A DNA stretch of 63,043 bases from an uncultured Olleya sp. (GTDB taxonomy: Bacteria; Bacteroidota; Bacteroidia; Flavobacteriales; Flavobacteriaceae), in assembly GCA_947503885.1 (NCBI GenBank), contig CANNFD010000012.1:1-63043 (forward strand), read 5' to 3'. Each line of letters starts with the position of its first letter. Positions within the stretch are counted from its first letter, which is position 1. The notes under the pieces were generated by a model. The model did no database searches. It was not told where the DNA came from and saw only the letters and a program-made list of their open reading frames with translations. Below are positions 49,848-58,854 of this stretch, piece after piece. Made by a program: the position numbers and the translations under genes.

Positions 49848-50408
49848 TTACTCACGAATAATTTTTACCTCTCCTTTATTTGATAATTTAATAATGGTAG
49901 AGGGTTTACCGTTTTTATTTTCGTTTGGCAAATTTACGATATAATCCACACCTTTTAAAATAGCGTCGCTTATTTCTTCAAAGGATTTTGGAGTAGGTTG
50001 ACTTGATATATTTGCTGAGGTAGATACAATAGGTTTGCCAAAATATTTTATCAATTTTTCGCAAAATTTATGGTCCACAATTCTAATAGCTAAAGTATTG
50101 TCTTTAGCAACTAAATTTTCTGCAATTCCAGCAGGTGCATCATAAATTACTGTGGTAGGTTTGTCGGCAATGTCTAATATAGTATATGCAATCCTTGGTA
50201 CGTTGTCCACATGTCTTTCTAGCATGCTATAATTATTTACCAAGCATATTAAAGACTTGTTGTCTTCGCGTTGCTTTAGCTTATATATTTTTTTTACTGC
50301 ATTAGCATTTGTAGCATCACAACCAATTCCCCAAACGGTATCTGTAGGGTAAAGTATAAGTCCACCTTGTTTTAAGACGGTTATTGCTTTTTCTATTTCG
50401 TCTCTCAT
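49848..50408 (-). CDS. L-threonylcarbamoyladenylate synthase (TsaC/Sua5 family)
   Basis: The 186-aa protein is a single YrdC domain: GGLILYPTDTVWGIGCDATN, KIYKLKQREDNKSLICLVN, LAIRIVDHKFCEKLIKYFGKPIVSTSANISSQPTP. It makes threonylcarbamoyl-AMP from Thr, bicarbonate and ATP for the t6A37 modification of ANN-decoding tRNAs, including tRNA-Thr. It lacks the C-terminal Sua5 domain, so it is the short TsaC-like form. It is the first gene of a tRNA-maturation pair. Confidence 0.93.
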   Translation of the reverse strand: MRDEIEKAITVLKQGGLILYPTDTVWGIGCDATNANAVKKIYKLKQREDNKSLICLVNNYSMLERHVDNVPRIAYTILDIADKPTTVIYDAPAGIAENLVAKDNTLAIRIVDHKFCEKLIKYFGKPIVSTSANISSQPTPKSFEEISDAILKGVDYIVNLPNENKNGKPSTIIKLSNKGEVKIIRE

Positions 50409-50474
50409 TCTTTTTTATTTACAAAAATAAAGGTAATTGTAGTATAAAATGTACTTTTATACTTTTAAAATACT

Positions 50475-51476
50475 ATGCAAGACTTTAAAACTATTTTAGT
50501 AGCCAATAACCACCTAGAAGGTATTGGTGGTACAGAAACTTTTACTTTTACTCTAATTGAAGCTTTATTAAAAAAGGGTCATGTTGTAGAGTATTTTACT
50601 TTTAAAAAAGGTGCGGCTTCAGATAAAATAGAGAAAGAACTTGGTGTTACCTTTATGTCCAAAAGTAAGTATGATTTAATTTTAGCTAATCATAATACTT
50701 GTGTAAATTATTTAAGCAAAAAAGGTATAACAATCCAAACTTGTCATGGTATTTTTCCAAAGTTAGAGCAACCTAATAAGCATGCAGATGGTCATGTCGG
50801 TATCTCTGAAGAAGTTGTTAATCATTTAATAGACAAGGGATTTAAATCTAAGTTAATAGTTAATGGTATTAACTGTGACCGATTTACAATACAACAGCCT
50901 ATAAATAAAACATTGACTAATGTGTTAAGCTTAAGTCAATCTAGTGTTGCAAACACTAAAATTGAAGCTGCTTGTAAGCAGTTAAATTTAAATTTTAAAA
51001 AGTTTAATAAATACATAAACCCGATTTGGAATATTGAAGAAGATATTAATCAATCGGATTTAATTGTAGGTCTTGGTAGATCTGCTTATGATGCTATGGC
51101 TTGTGGAAGAGCTGTTTTAGTTTATGACGAAAGAGAATATACTAAAAGTTATGCAGATGGTTATTTAAAGCCTGAAATGGTTGACTTGTGTGTAAAAAAC
51201 AACTGTTCTGGTCGTTATTTTAAAAAACAATTTGAAGTTGAAGATTTAGTTTTAGAATTAAAAAAATATAATGTAGAAGACGGTCAAAAACTTAGAGATA
51301 TTGCATTGGATAAGTTTAATATTAATCGTCAAGTTGAGAAGTATTTAACTTATGCTAAATCATTAAATAAAAAGTCTAACCTTTTAAGTTTACAACTTGT
51401 ATATCTTTATCAAGAAATAAAGATAAAAAGCAGGCAGTTTAGACATTTTAGAAAACAGTTATTTAAATCAAAGTAA
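50475..51476 (+). CDS. Glycosyltransferase, GT4-like (GT-B)
   Basis: The 333-aa protein has a GT-B pattern: an N-terminal Rossmann half beginning ILVANNHLEGIGGTETFTFTLIEALLKKGH, and a second half with SDLIVGLGRSAYDAMACGRAVLVYD, which is the nucleotide-sugar-binding and E/D-x7-E-like region of GT4 enzymes. The C-terminus is basic and probably membrane-associated. It opens an LPS/glycan locus. Its TAA abuts the TGA of the convergent next gene with no gap. Confidence 0.82.
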   Translation: MQDFKTILVANNHLEGIGGTETFTFTLIEALLKKGHVVEYFTFKKGAASDKIEKELGVTFMSKSKYDLILANHNTCVNYLSKKGITIQTCHGIFPKLEQPNKHADGHVGISEEVVNHLIDKGFKSKLIVNGINCDRFTIQQPINKTLTNVLSLSQSSVANTKIEAACKQLNLNFKKFNKYINPIWNIEEDINQSDLIVGLGRSAYDAMACGRAVLVYDEREYTKSYADGYLKPEMVDLCVKNNCSGRYFKKQFEVEDLVLELKKYNVEDGQKLRDIALDKFNINRQVEKYLTYAKSLNKKSNLLSLQLVYLYQEIKIKSRQFRHFRKQLFKSK

Positions 51477-52436
51477 TCATAAATTAAAAACGCGTTTTAC
51501 CCAGTTTTCTAAGGTGTATTTATAGTATATCTCTTCTGGTAACGGGGAGTATTCTGTTTTAAAAAACGTAGGTTTGATTATAAAATTTTTATCAATTACA
51601 GCAATATTATTAGAATTATAAAAATCATAATTTTTACAATTACTGTTATTGGTAATAATCTTTTTTTGCAGCGCCATAGCTTCAAAAAACCTAAAACTTA
51701 AGCCAGTTTGGTCATCCCTAACTAAATCAATAACTATTTTTCCTGTTTTATAAAACTCTATTAACTCATGTTGTGTTAAAGCGTTTTCACTAAAACTAAT
51801 CAAATGTTTATACTCCTCTTTTAAATAGTTTAGTTTTTTGTTTTTTCCAACGACTAAACATTTAAAACTTACATTGGTAGCATTAAAAGTTTGTAAAAGA
51901 GTTATTAGTTTAGGTACTCTATCATCAAAAGAGCCTAAATAAACAACATCAAAATCTGGCGTTGTTTTTACAATGGTTTTTGGTAAATAATTATAGTTTG
52001 ATATAGGTTTAAAACCATAATTAATAATATCGTTTTTATCAAAAGAAAAAATAGTGTCAAACAAACCATTTAATAAATGTTCCATTGGGTTTCTGGCAAC
52101 ACTATCGTATAAGTAAGCTATATATCTATCAGTATATTTTTTTATAGCTTGATGGTGTTTAAGGTCAATAACTTCTGGGTTAATAACAAGAATTTGGTCT
52201 TGTTTCCCCAAAGTTTCTAGAGACTCTAAAATATAATCTTGACGTTTTATTTTTTTTAGATTTTTACCTAAAAAAACTTTGCTAAAAGTATTAGTAATTT
52301 TATCCTTTAAGTTTTTATGCTTGTAGTTTCCAATTTTAATGTGTTTTGCCTCATAACCTAAATTGGTTAAAGAATTAGCAATGTGGTAATCGTAATTCCA
52401 ATGATCAAAACTAACAATACAAATTTTTTGAGGCAT
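51477..52436 (-). CDS. Glycosyltransferase-like protein (GT-B, LPS core type)
   Basis: The 319-aa protein has a Rossmann-like start (KICIVSFDHWNYDYHIANSLTNLGYEAKHIKIGNY), a central DVVYLGSFDDRVPKLITLL and a C-terminal donor-site motif LVRDDQTGLSFRFFEAMALQKKIITN. This resembles RfaS/CgeB-like glycan enzymes. No signal peptide. The exact sugar is unknown. It is convergent with the preceding gene and divergent from the next. Confidence 0.75.
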   Translation of the reverse strand: MPQKICIVSFDHWNYDYHIANSLTNLGYEAKHIKIGNYKHKNLKDKITNTFSKVFLGKNLKKIKRQDYILESLETLGKQDQILVINPEVIDLKHHQAIKKYTDRYIAYLYDSVARNPMEHLLNGLFDTIFSFDKNDIINYGFKPISNYNYLPKTIVKTTPDFDVVYLGSFDDRVPKLITLLQTFNATNVSFKCLVVGKNKKLNYLKEEYKHLISFSENALTQHELIEFYKTGKIVIDLVRDDQTGLSFRFFEAMALQKKIITNNSNCKNYDFYNSNNIAVIDKNFIIKPTFFKTEYSPLPEEIYYKYTLENWVKRVFNL

Positions 52437-52507
52437 AAACCAATTATCTAATTTCTGTAAAAATAAATAAAACCAATAGATTGACTCGCTTAAGTTTTAA
52501 TATTTAT

Positions 52508-52515
52508 TAGTTTTG
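52508..52515 (+). promoter_or_regulatory. -7 box of the 299-aa glycosyltransferase
   Basis: TAGTTTTG, an exact TAnnTTTG match, 18 bp before the ATG, with TTG at 52481 slightly further upstream than usual. Confidence 0.5.
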
Positions 52516-52533
52516 TTATACTAATTATTTATA

Positions 52534-53433
52534 ATGAAAAACATTGTTGTTGGCTTTTTAATGTCTTATGACTACGAGAAATTAAAACTATCAATTCCTC
52601 CAGTTTACGACCAAGCAGATAAAATTTACTTAGCGTTAGACCATAAACAACGTACTTGGAAAGGCGAGTCTTTTGATGTTAATTCTAATTTTTTTGAGTG
52701 GCTTACTAATTTTGATAAAGACCAAAAAATTGAAATCTATAAAGATAATTTTTATGTTCCAGAATTAAATGCTATCCAAAATGATACGCGAGAACGCCAC
52801 ATGTTATCATTAAAAATGGGAATAGGTAATTGGTTAGTGCAAGTGGACTCTGACGAGATTTTTATAGATTTCAAGCAGTTTGTAAATACACTTAGACAAC
52901 ACGATCATTTTTTAGATAATCCTAAGAAAAACCCAGTTCAAATTGCTGGTTTTTTAATTAATATTTATAAGTATTTAGAAGACGGAATGCTTTACGTTGA
53001 TCAGCCTACAAAAGTAATGTTAGCAACCAATTATCCTAATTACAAATATGCCAGAAATAGTAAAGAGCGTGTTATTTATACAAATAATGTATTGCTACAC
53101 GAGTGTTTGTCTAGAGATGAGGAGTCGCTTAAATTTAAATTAGATAATTGGGGGCATTCTCATGAGATTAATGATCAGTTTTTTCCGAAATGGAAAAAAG
53201 CAAATAAGGACAATTATAAAACGTTGAAAAATCTATTTTATCTAGATCCTGAAATCTGGAAAAGCCTAGGCTATTTTCCGTCACAGGATTTAAGTAAAAT
53301 TAAGACTTTAGTCGAAAATGACAAAACATTAGCCCCATCAAAAGTTTTTTTATTAAAGAAAAATTTTGGACAATGGTTTAAGTTTTTGAAGATTTTTAAT
53401 AAAAGCAAAATAGAATTCGAATCTTATTTTTAA
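52534..53433 (+). CDS. Glycosyltransferase family 2-like protein
   Basis: The 299-aa protein starts MKNIVVGFLMSYDYEKLKLSI. It carries a nucleotide-sugar DxD-type motif in NWLVQVDSDEIFIDF (residues ~108-120) and later GHSHEI, consistent with a GT-A fold that glycosylates a lipid-linked core. It is similar to proteins annotated as GT2-like in flavobacterial LPS loci. The next GT2 gene starts 2 bp after its stop, so they are co-transcribed. Confidence 0.75.
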   Translation: MKNIVVGFLMSYDYEKLKLSIPPVYDQADKIYLALDHKQRTWKGESFDVNSNFFEWLTNFDKDQKIEIYKDNFYVPELNAIQNDTRERHMLSLKMGIGNWLVQVDSDEIFIDFKQFVNTLRQHDHFLDNPKKNPVQIAGFLINIYKYLEDGMLYVDQPTKVMLATNYPNYKYARNSKERVIYTNNVLLHECLSRDEESLKFKLDNWGHSHEINDQFFPKWKKANKDNYKTLKNLFYLDPEIWKSLGYFPSQDLSKIKTLVENDKTLAPSKVFLLKKNFGQWFKFLKIFNKSKIEFESYF

Positions 53434-53435
53434 AA

Positions 53436-54233
53436 ATGAAAACCTTAAAAACTACTCTGTTAATAGCGACTTATAATTGGCCTAAAGCTTTAGAGCTAGT
53501 TTTGCTTAGTGCTAAAAAGCAAAGCCAATTACCAGACCAAATTATTATTGCAGACGACGGATCTACAAACGATACAAAAGTATTAATTGATAGTTTTAAA
53601 ACGCAGTTTTCTATACCTTTAGTACACGTTTGGCAAGAAGATAATGGGTTTAGAAAAGCACATATTTTAAACAAAGCTGTTGCGCAAGCAACAGGGGATT
53701 ATATTATACAAGTAGATGGAGACTGCATTATGCATCCGCATTTTATAAAAGACCATTTACAATTTGTAACAGATAATACCTACTTATTTGGCAGTCGTGT
53801 TAATATCCAAAAAGATTATTTAGACACTTTATTTAGTACAAAACAAACCTATTTTACAGCATTTTCTAAAGGTATTAAAAAACGTACACGTGCTTTACAT
53901 ATTCCTTTTTTAAGCCAGTTGTATAAATCTAGCTCGGTGTTTTCAAGTAAGTTTAGAGGTTGTAATACATCCTATTTTAAAAAGGACTTTGTAGCAGTAA
54001 ATGGTTATAACGAAGACATTACAGGTTGGGGAAGGGAAGACTCTGAGTTAATTCTTAGATTCCATAATATTGGATTGCAAGCTAGGCGTTTACGTTATAG
54101 AGGGATTGTTTTTCATATTTATCATAATGAAAAATCAAGAGATAGGTTTGAGATTAACGATACAATCGAACAAAAAACAATTAATGAAGTTGTAAAATGG
54201 GCTAAAAACGGAGTTGATAAGTATTTAACTTAG
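53436..54233 (+). CDS. GT2 glycosyltransferase with C-terminal galactosyltransferase-like region
   Basis: The 265-aa GT-A enzyme starts TLLIATYNWPKALELVL, with IIADDGSTNDT (uracil binding) and IIQVDGDCIMHPHFI (catalytic DxD). Its C-terminal FRGCNTSYFKKDFVAVNGYNEDITGWGREDSEL matches the GT7-C type acceptor/donor closing motif GWGREDxEL. A paralogue sits at 56776-57597. Its stop codon overlaps that of the convergent gene (TTAG). Confidence 0.9.
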   Translation: MKTLKTTLLIATYNWPKALELVLLSAKKQSQLPDQIIIADDGSTNDTKVLIDSFKTQFSIPLVHVWQEDNGFRKAHILNKAVAQATGDYIIQVDGDCIMHPHFIKDHLQFVTDNTYLFGSRVNIQKDYLDTLFSTKQTYFTAFSKGIKKRTRALHIPFLSQLYKSSSVFSSKFRGCNTSYFKKDFVAVNGYNEDITGWGREDSELILRFHNIGLQARRLRYRGIVFHIYHNEKSRDRFEINDTIEQKTINEVVKWAKNGVDKYLT

Positions 54234-54976
54234 TCAATTTTACGATACATAGTCCATAATTGTATATAACGTTTAAATACTGAAAACGCGTGTACATAAC
54301 AAATAATAAAACCTTCTTTTCCGTCTAAAAATCCAAACCTTAAAAAGTATTGGTGCATAAATCTGTACCATGGTCTAAATAAAAAATGGTACAAGTTTGG
54401 ACGTACATTTTTTGTGTATAAAGCTTCTGCTTGTAACTTGCTGTACTGCGTTAGTTTTTGATTGTAATTATCAAAATCTTTATAGGTTTGATGGTCAACA
54501 TGATACTTGAGTTTGCCAATAGTTGCAGTCGTCTCAATAGCTTCGTGTACAAGCTTACCATTGTATTTACAGTAGTTTATATTAAATAGTCGGACAGCAA
54601 CATCTGTTTGAAAACCACTATATTTAATACGTTTACCCATAAAGTGAAAGTCGCGCTTAACGCGAAATGCTTTTGCTTCTGGATTTGATTTTACGGTAGC
54701 AACAAGCTCTTCTGCTAAGTTATTTGGCACAACTTCGTCTAAATCAAAAAAAGTAACCCAATCATGATTTGCTAAGCTAATCGCATAGTTTTTTTGTGAA
54801 GAAAAATCGTCAAACTGTCTTTTAATAAAAGTAACGTTTGGGTGTTTGGCTAAAGCTTCGGTGTTATCAGTGCTAAAGGAGTCTACGATAATTATTTCAT
54901 CTGCAAAAGACATGCTTTTAATATAGCGTTCTATATTATGTTCTTCGTTATATGTAATTGCTAAAGCGCTTATCAT
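54230..54976 (-). CDS. GT2 glycosyltransferase, KdtX/WaaE-like
   Basis: The start at 54976 (MISALAITYNEEHNIERYI) is preferred over an upstream codon at 55012, which would add 12 residues with no family support. The 248-aa protein has IIIVDSFSTDNTEALAK, FDDFSSQKNYAISLA, the catalytic WVTFFDLDEVVP (DxD) and a C-terminal basic amphipathic region that often anchors such enzymes to the membrane. WaaE-type enzymes add glucose to the LPS inner core. A close paralogue is at 55994-56731. Confidence 0.9.
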   Translation of the reverse strand: MISALAITYNEEHNIERYIKSMSFADEIIIVDSFSTDNTEALAKHPNVTFIKRQFDDFSSQKNYAISLANHDWVTFFDLDEVVPNNLAEELVATVKSNPEAKAFRVKRDFHFMGKRIKYSGFQTDVAVRLFNINYCKYNGKLVHEAIETTATIGKLKYHVDHQTYKDFDNYNQKLTQYSKLQAEALYTKNVRPNLYHFLFRPWYRFMHQYFLRFGFLDGKEGFIICYVHAFSVFKRYIQLWTMYRKID

Positions 54977-55021
54977 GCAATAGAAAGTCAGATTTTTGTC
55001 AAATATAACCATTAGGCTTTA

Positions 55022-55029
55022 TATATTTG
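55022..55029 (+). promoter_or_regulatory. -7 box of the deacetylase promoter
   Basis: TATATTTG, an exact TAnnTTTG match, 27 bp before the GTG start at 55057. Confidence 0.5.
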
Positions 55030-55056
55030 TGTACAGACTATTCAATTTAAAACTAC

Positions 55057-55776
55057 GTGCCAAAATTACCAATTTTAATGTATCACAGTGTTACTACTCA
55101 GTCAAGTGAGAGTAAGGGGTTGACTATTGATGTAAAACAATTAGAAGCCCAATTATTGTATTTAAAATCTGAGGGGTATACGACGTTTCATTTTAAAGAT
55201 TTGCAGTTAATAAATTCGGCTAAAGATTTTCCTAAAAAAGCGGTGATTATCACTTTTGACGATGTGTATGTTAATCAATTAAAATTAGCTTATCCATTAT
55301 TTTTAAAGTACAATTTAAAGGCGTGTTTTTATATTCCTTTAAAATATGTTGGTGGTGTAAATACATGGGATGAAGGCGAGGAGCCAATCATGTCTGTCCA
55401 ACAACTACAGTCTTTGGATGGTAATGTTATCGAGTTGGGTTTGCATAGTTTTGCGCACCAACGTTATGACCAGTTATCTATTGAAGAGATCCAGAAAGAT
55501 TTTGATTTGTGTAGACAGTTTATAGTCGAAAACAAACTAGAAATTAATAATACATTAGCTTATCCGTATGGTAAGTATCCAATAACAGGAGAGGAGCAGC
55601 ACGCTTTTTTTAAGTGTTTAAAGAAAAATCAAATTGCTTATGGATTGCGTATTGGTAATAGGGTTAATAGGTTTCCGTTTAAAGATCATTACGAAATCCA
55701 ACGTATAGATATTAAAGGAGATGATACATTAAAGACATTTAAAAGAAAGCTAAAAAAGGGTAAAAGATGGTTTTAA
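55057..55776 (+). CDS. Polysaccharide deacetylase family protein
   Basis: The 239-aa NodB-homology protein starts at GTG (MPKLPILMYHSVT). The ILMYHSV strand is conserved at the domain start, so the ATG at 55078 would truncate it. Catalytic residues are in VIITFDDVYVN (Asp-Asp) and LGLHSFAHQRY (HxxxH zinc site). It probably de-N-acetylates a glycan precursor in the same locus. There is no signal peptide, which suggests action at the cytoplasmic face on a lipid-linked sugar. Confidence 0.9.
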   Translation: MPKLPILMYHSVTTQSSESKGLTIDVKQLEAQLLYLKSEGYTTFHFKDLQLINSAKDFPKKAVIITFDDVYVNQLKLAYPLFLKYNLKACFYIPLKYVGGVNTWDEGEEPIMSVQQLQSLDGNVIELGLHSFAHQRYDQLSIEEIQKDFDLCRQFIVENKLEINNTLAYPYGKYPITGEEQHAFFKCLKKNQIAYGLRIGNRVNRFPFKDHYEIQRIDIKGDDTLKTFKRKLKKGKRWF

Positions 55777-55991
55777 AATAGTTTAATAAATGGAAGCGAT
55801 AATACACCCATAGTTATTAAAACTATGCCTCCAATTTTAAAAGTAGTTTGATATTTACTATACCATCTAGCTTCTAATTCTGGATTGTTTTTTAATCGAT
55901 TGATAATCTTGAAACCTATAAGTAAGAAATAGCATCCAATAATAATTTCTAGAATTCCAACATACAAAAATATTAACTTTAGATTTTCCAT
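55773..55991 (-). CDS. Small two-helix membrane protein, unknown
   Basis: The 72-aa protein has hydrophobic helices at ~7-30 and ~50-70, joined by KIINRLKNNPELEARWYSKYQ. No family was recognised. It overlaps the deacetylase stop by 4 bp (TTAA) and lies 2 bp downstream of a GT2 gene on the same strand, so it is translated with that gene. Confidence 0.6.
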   Translation of the reverse strand: MENLKLIFLYVGILEIIIGCYFLLIGFKIINRLKNNPELEARWYSKYQTTFKIGGIVLITMGVLSLPFIKLF

Positions 55992-55993
55992 GT

Positions 55994-56731
55994 TTATCTA
56001 ATGCCTCTTTGAAGTAGTATTAGTTTAACATATCTAGAAAAAACACCATAAGCGTTTACGCTTGCAACGGTTAACCCAGGGATGCCATCCATAAAACCAC
56101 GACGGAGGATATAGCTACTAAAAAAGCGATAAAAAGGTTTGAAGGCTAAATGGAAATAGGTTGCTTTTTTGCCTTTTTTTAGCATTTGCTCTGCTTGGAA
56201 CCATGCGTAGCTATCCTTTTTGCTTATATAATGTAATAGCCCTTTGTAGGTAAAGTGCAGGACAGGGTTTTTAAGCTGACCTATACTACCATCCACTATT
56301 AATTTTTCGTGCACTAAACCTTCAAACCTACAATTGTTACGCTTTACTAATCGGGTCACATTGTCGCTGTGGTGGTATAAAAACCGATTCATATAAAAAT
56401 GAGGGAAATTTAGCTTATAACCAGCATGTTTGTTGCTTGCAATTGCTTCTAAAATCTCATGTTGTAATGCTTTTGTAATCCGCTCGTCCGCATCGATAAA
56501 TAAAATCCAATCTCCAGTAGCGTATTGTAAGGCGTGGTTTTTTTGATTTGAAAAATTGTCAAACGCTCTTAAATACACCTCACAACCTAGTTGTTTGGCT
56601 ATTTCTGTAGTTTTATCTGTGCTGTTGGAGTCTACTATTATAATCTGAGACGCAAAATCAACAGAGAGGATGGCTTCTTTTATGAAAGCTTCCTCATTAT
56701 AAGTTGGTATGATTACGGTAATAGCGTCCAT
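55994..56731 (-). CDS. GT2 glycosyltransferase, KdtX/WaaE-like paralogue
   Basis: The 245-aa protein has ITVIIPTYNEEAFIKEAI, IIIVDSNSTDKTTEIAK, FDNFSNQKNHALQYA and the catalytic WILFIDADERIT, with the same C-terminal FKPFYRFFSSYILRRGFMDG region as the paralogue at 54230-54976. Clear duplication followed by divergence, likely giving two distinct acceptor specificities in one glycan. Confidence 0.9.
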   Translation of the reverse strand: MDAITVIIPTYNEEAFIKEAILSVDFASQIIIVDSNSTDKTTEIAKQLGCEVYLRAFDNFSNQKNHALQYATGDWILFIDADERITKALQHEILEAIASNKHAGYKLNFPHFYMNRFLYHHSDNVTRLVKRNNCRFEGLVHEKLIVDGSIGQLKNPVLHFTYKGLLHYISKKDSYAWFQAEQMLKKGKKATYFHLAFKPFYRFFSSYILRRGFMDGIPGLTVASVNAYGVFSRYVKLILLQRGIR

Positions 56732-56759
56732 ATTAAATTCAAAATTACTAAAAATATTT

Positions 56760-56767
56760 TATATTTG
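56760..56767 (+). promoter_or_regulatory. -7 box of the 273-aa GT2 gene
   Basis: TATATTTG, an exact TAnnTTTG match, only 8 bp before the ATG at 56776, so the mRNA would have a very short leader. Confidence 0.5.
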
Positions 56768-56775
56768 TAGTTATA

Positions 56776-57597
56776 ATGAAAATAGATACTTCAATAATTA
56801 TTAGCACTTATAATGCGCCTAAATGGTTGGCAAAAGTGCTATACGGATATAATAATCAAACCTATCGTGATTTTGAAATTGTAATTGCAGATGATGGATC
56901 AAAACAAGAGACTATTGACTTAATAGAATCTATTAAAAAGGAAGTCTTTTATCCTATAAAACATGTATGGCATGAGGATAATGGTTTTCAAAAATCCGAA
57001 ATTTTAAACAAAGCTATTACACAGTGTGCTACGGATTATATAATAATGTCTGATGGCGATTGTATACCAAGAAAAGATTTTGTTGAAGTACATGTAAAAA
57101 GAAGAGAGGAAGGTTATTTTCTTTCTGGCGGCTATTTTATGTTGCCAATGTCAATATCTAAAGCTATTACTAAATCCGATATTTATAACGAAAACTGTTT
57201 TAATTTAAAATGGCTAAAAGACCATGGTTTAAAACCATCTTTTAAAAATAATAAGTTAACAGCAAAAGGCTTGATATCTTCTTTTTTAAACGCTATTACA
57301 CCAACCAATGCTAGTTGGAATGGTCATAATGCTTCTGGTTGGAAAAAAGATATTGTGGCAGTAAATGGACTGGACGAGCGTATGCAATATGGTGGTCAGG
57401 ACCGCGAACTTGGAGAGCGTTTAATGAATTTAGGAATAAAAAGTAAGCAAATTAGGTATTCGGCTATTTGTATTCATTTAGATCATAAAAGAGGTTATAA
57501 AAACGAAGCGTCTATAGCAAAAAACAGAGCGATTAGAGATCTGACTAAGCAAGAAAAAAGAGCTTGGACAGATTTTGGAATTGTAAAAAAAGACTAA
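56776..57597 (+). CDS. GT2 glycosyltransferase with GT7-C-like end, paralogue
   Basis: The 273-aa protein parallels the one at 53436-54233: SIIISTYNAPKWLAKVL, IVIADDGSKQET, HVWHEDNGFQKSEILNKAI, IIMSDGDCIPRKDF (DxD) and VAVNGLDERMQYGGQDRELGERL, with Gly-Gln-Asp-Arg-Glu where the paralogue has GWGREDSEL. The insertion around residues 115-170 differs between the two. Its stop overlaps the convergent heptosyltransferase-like gene (CTAA). Confidence 0.9.
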   Translation: MKIDTSIIISTYNAPKWLAKVLYGYNNQTYRDFEIVIADDGSKQETIDLIESIKKEVFYPIKHVWHEDNGFQKSEILNKAITQCATDYIIMSDGDCIPRKDFVEVHVKRREEGYFLSGGYFMLPMSISKAITKSDIYNENCFNLKWLKDHGLKPSFKNNKLTAKGLISSFLNAITPTNASWNGHNASGWKKDIVAVNGLDERMQYGGQDRELGERLMNLGIKSKQIRYSAICIHLDHKRGYKNEASIAKNRAIRDLTKQEKRAWTDFGIVKKD

Positions 57598-58667
57598 CTT
57601 CTTTTTAAGTGTAAGTCTAAGAAAGGAGACAGTTTGTTTAATATCATTTCTGGTGTCAGCATTTGATATAATGATTCTGGATTTTCTTCAATTTTACGAC
57701 GCTCCTCGACATTTAAATCATCAAATAAATAAGGTTTTTCTTCTAATAGATGTATAGAAGTATGTTTTTTACCATCTTCAAAACTAGCCCAATGTTCTTT
57801 TAAAACGTAAGGAGAAAATATTGTAAATGTAGGTTTGTCTAAAGCTTTAGAGATATGTACAATACCACCTTCGTTACCAACTAAGAGCTCACATTTATTC
57901 ATTAAAGTTATAAAACCTCTAATGCTATCTTCATAAATGTCAATAATAATATTATCCTTGTTTTTACATTGTTTGTAAATACTTAATGCGTCATCCTTTT
58001 GGTGTGGCGAATAATTAAACAATACATTAATATTGTAAGTAGTGGTTATGTGATCAATTAAGTTAACAATATATTGATAAGGCATAGATTTTTGGGGTGT
58101 ACTTCCTAAAACCCCTAACATTATCGATGGTTTATCGTATTTTTTTAGCCTATTGTATTGTTCTTCTTTTTCGGTTAAAACAATATGCGGTTTGTAATCG
58201 ATCTTATTTTCAGGTAACGGAAAATAAGTATTAAACATATTAACCCTATCCTCAATTGCTTTACCACTAATGTGTGTCTTTTTTTCTAGTAAAGGTACAG
58301 TGTGTGTGTAAAATTTAAACCAAGGGTTTTTTCCTCTTTTTTGGAACCCAATTCGCATTTTAGCACCAGAAAAATAACAAATAATACGACTTTGAAGTTT
58401 TGAGTAAGGATCAAAAATAATATCGTACTTCTGTTTTTTAACACGACTAATCAAACGTCGCATAAATTTAAATTGCTTTAATTCTTTTTCATTTACAGCT
58501 ATAATATTATCTATGTAGGGATTATTTTCGATAACACCGGTGGTAAAATCATACACTAGATAATCAATTTGACTATCTGGATAAACAGTTTTCATGTTTT
58601 GTGCAATAACAGATGCTATTAGCACATCACCAATACGTTTATTTTGTATGACAAGAATTTTTTTCAT
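57594..58667 (-). CDS. Glycosyltransferase family 9 (ADP-heptosyltransferase-like)
   Basis: The 357-aa GT-B protein starts KKILVIQNKRIGDVLIASVIAQNMKTVYPDSQIDYLVYDFTTGVIENNPYIDNII, the GT9 N-terminal acceptor signature. The C-terminal donor-site motif is LLVGNEGGIVHISKALDKPTFTIFSPYV, close to the D-x-GxxHxA-type heptosyltransferase site (here N-E-G-G-I-V-H). It adds a heptose-like sugar to the LPS inner core. It belongs with the Kdo/core assembly enzymes around it. Confidence 0.92.
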   Translation of the reverse strand: MKKILVIQNKRIGDVLIASVIAQNMKTVYPDSQIDYLVYDFTTGVIENNPYIDNIIAVNEKELKQFKFMRRLISRVKKQKYDIIFDPYSKLQSRIICYFSGAKMRIGFQKRGKNPWFKFYTHTVPLLEKKTHISGKAIEDRVNMFNTYFPLPENKIDYKPHIVLTEKEEQYNRLKKYDKPSIMLGVLGSTPQKSMPYQYIVNLIDHITTTYNINVLFNYSPHQKDDALSIYKQCKNKDNIIIDIYEDSIRGFITLMNKCELLVGNEGGIVHISKALDKPTFTIFSPYVLKEHWASFEDGKKHTSIHLLEEKPYLFDDLNVEERRKIEENPESLYQMLTPEMILNKLSPFLDLHLKRS

Positions 58668-58740
58668 TTAAAGTGGCGACTTTTTTTCGCAATAGTGCAA
58701 AATATAATTTTATCGGCTTTTATTAAAATTTAGTTTCATA

Positions 58741-58748
58741 TATCTTTG
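58741..58748 (+). promoter_or_regulatory. -7 box upstream of the LPS kinase-like gene
   Basis: TATCTTTG, an exact TAnnTTTG match. By analogy with the other promoters here, translation should begin within about 10-30 bp, that is near 58760-58780, well before the first GTG at 58855. Confidence 0.45.
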
Positions 58749-58854
58749 AAGAAACTTAAAAATAAATAATATCATACACTGTCATCCAAAATATCAACAC
58801 TTAGAAGCACAACTTTTACAAGTTATATTAGCATTTGAAACCTCTGGAGAAGCA

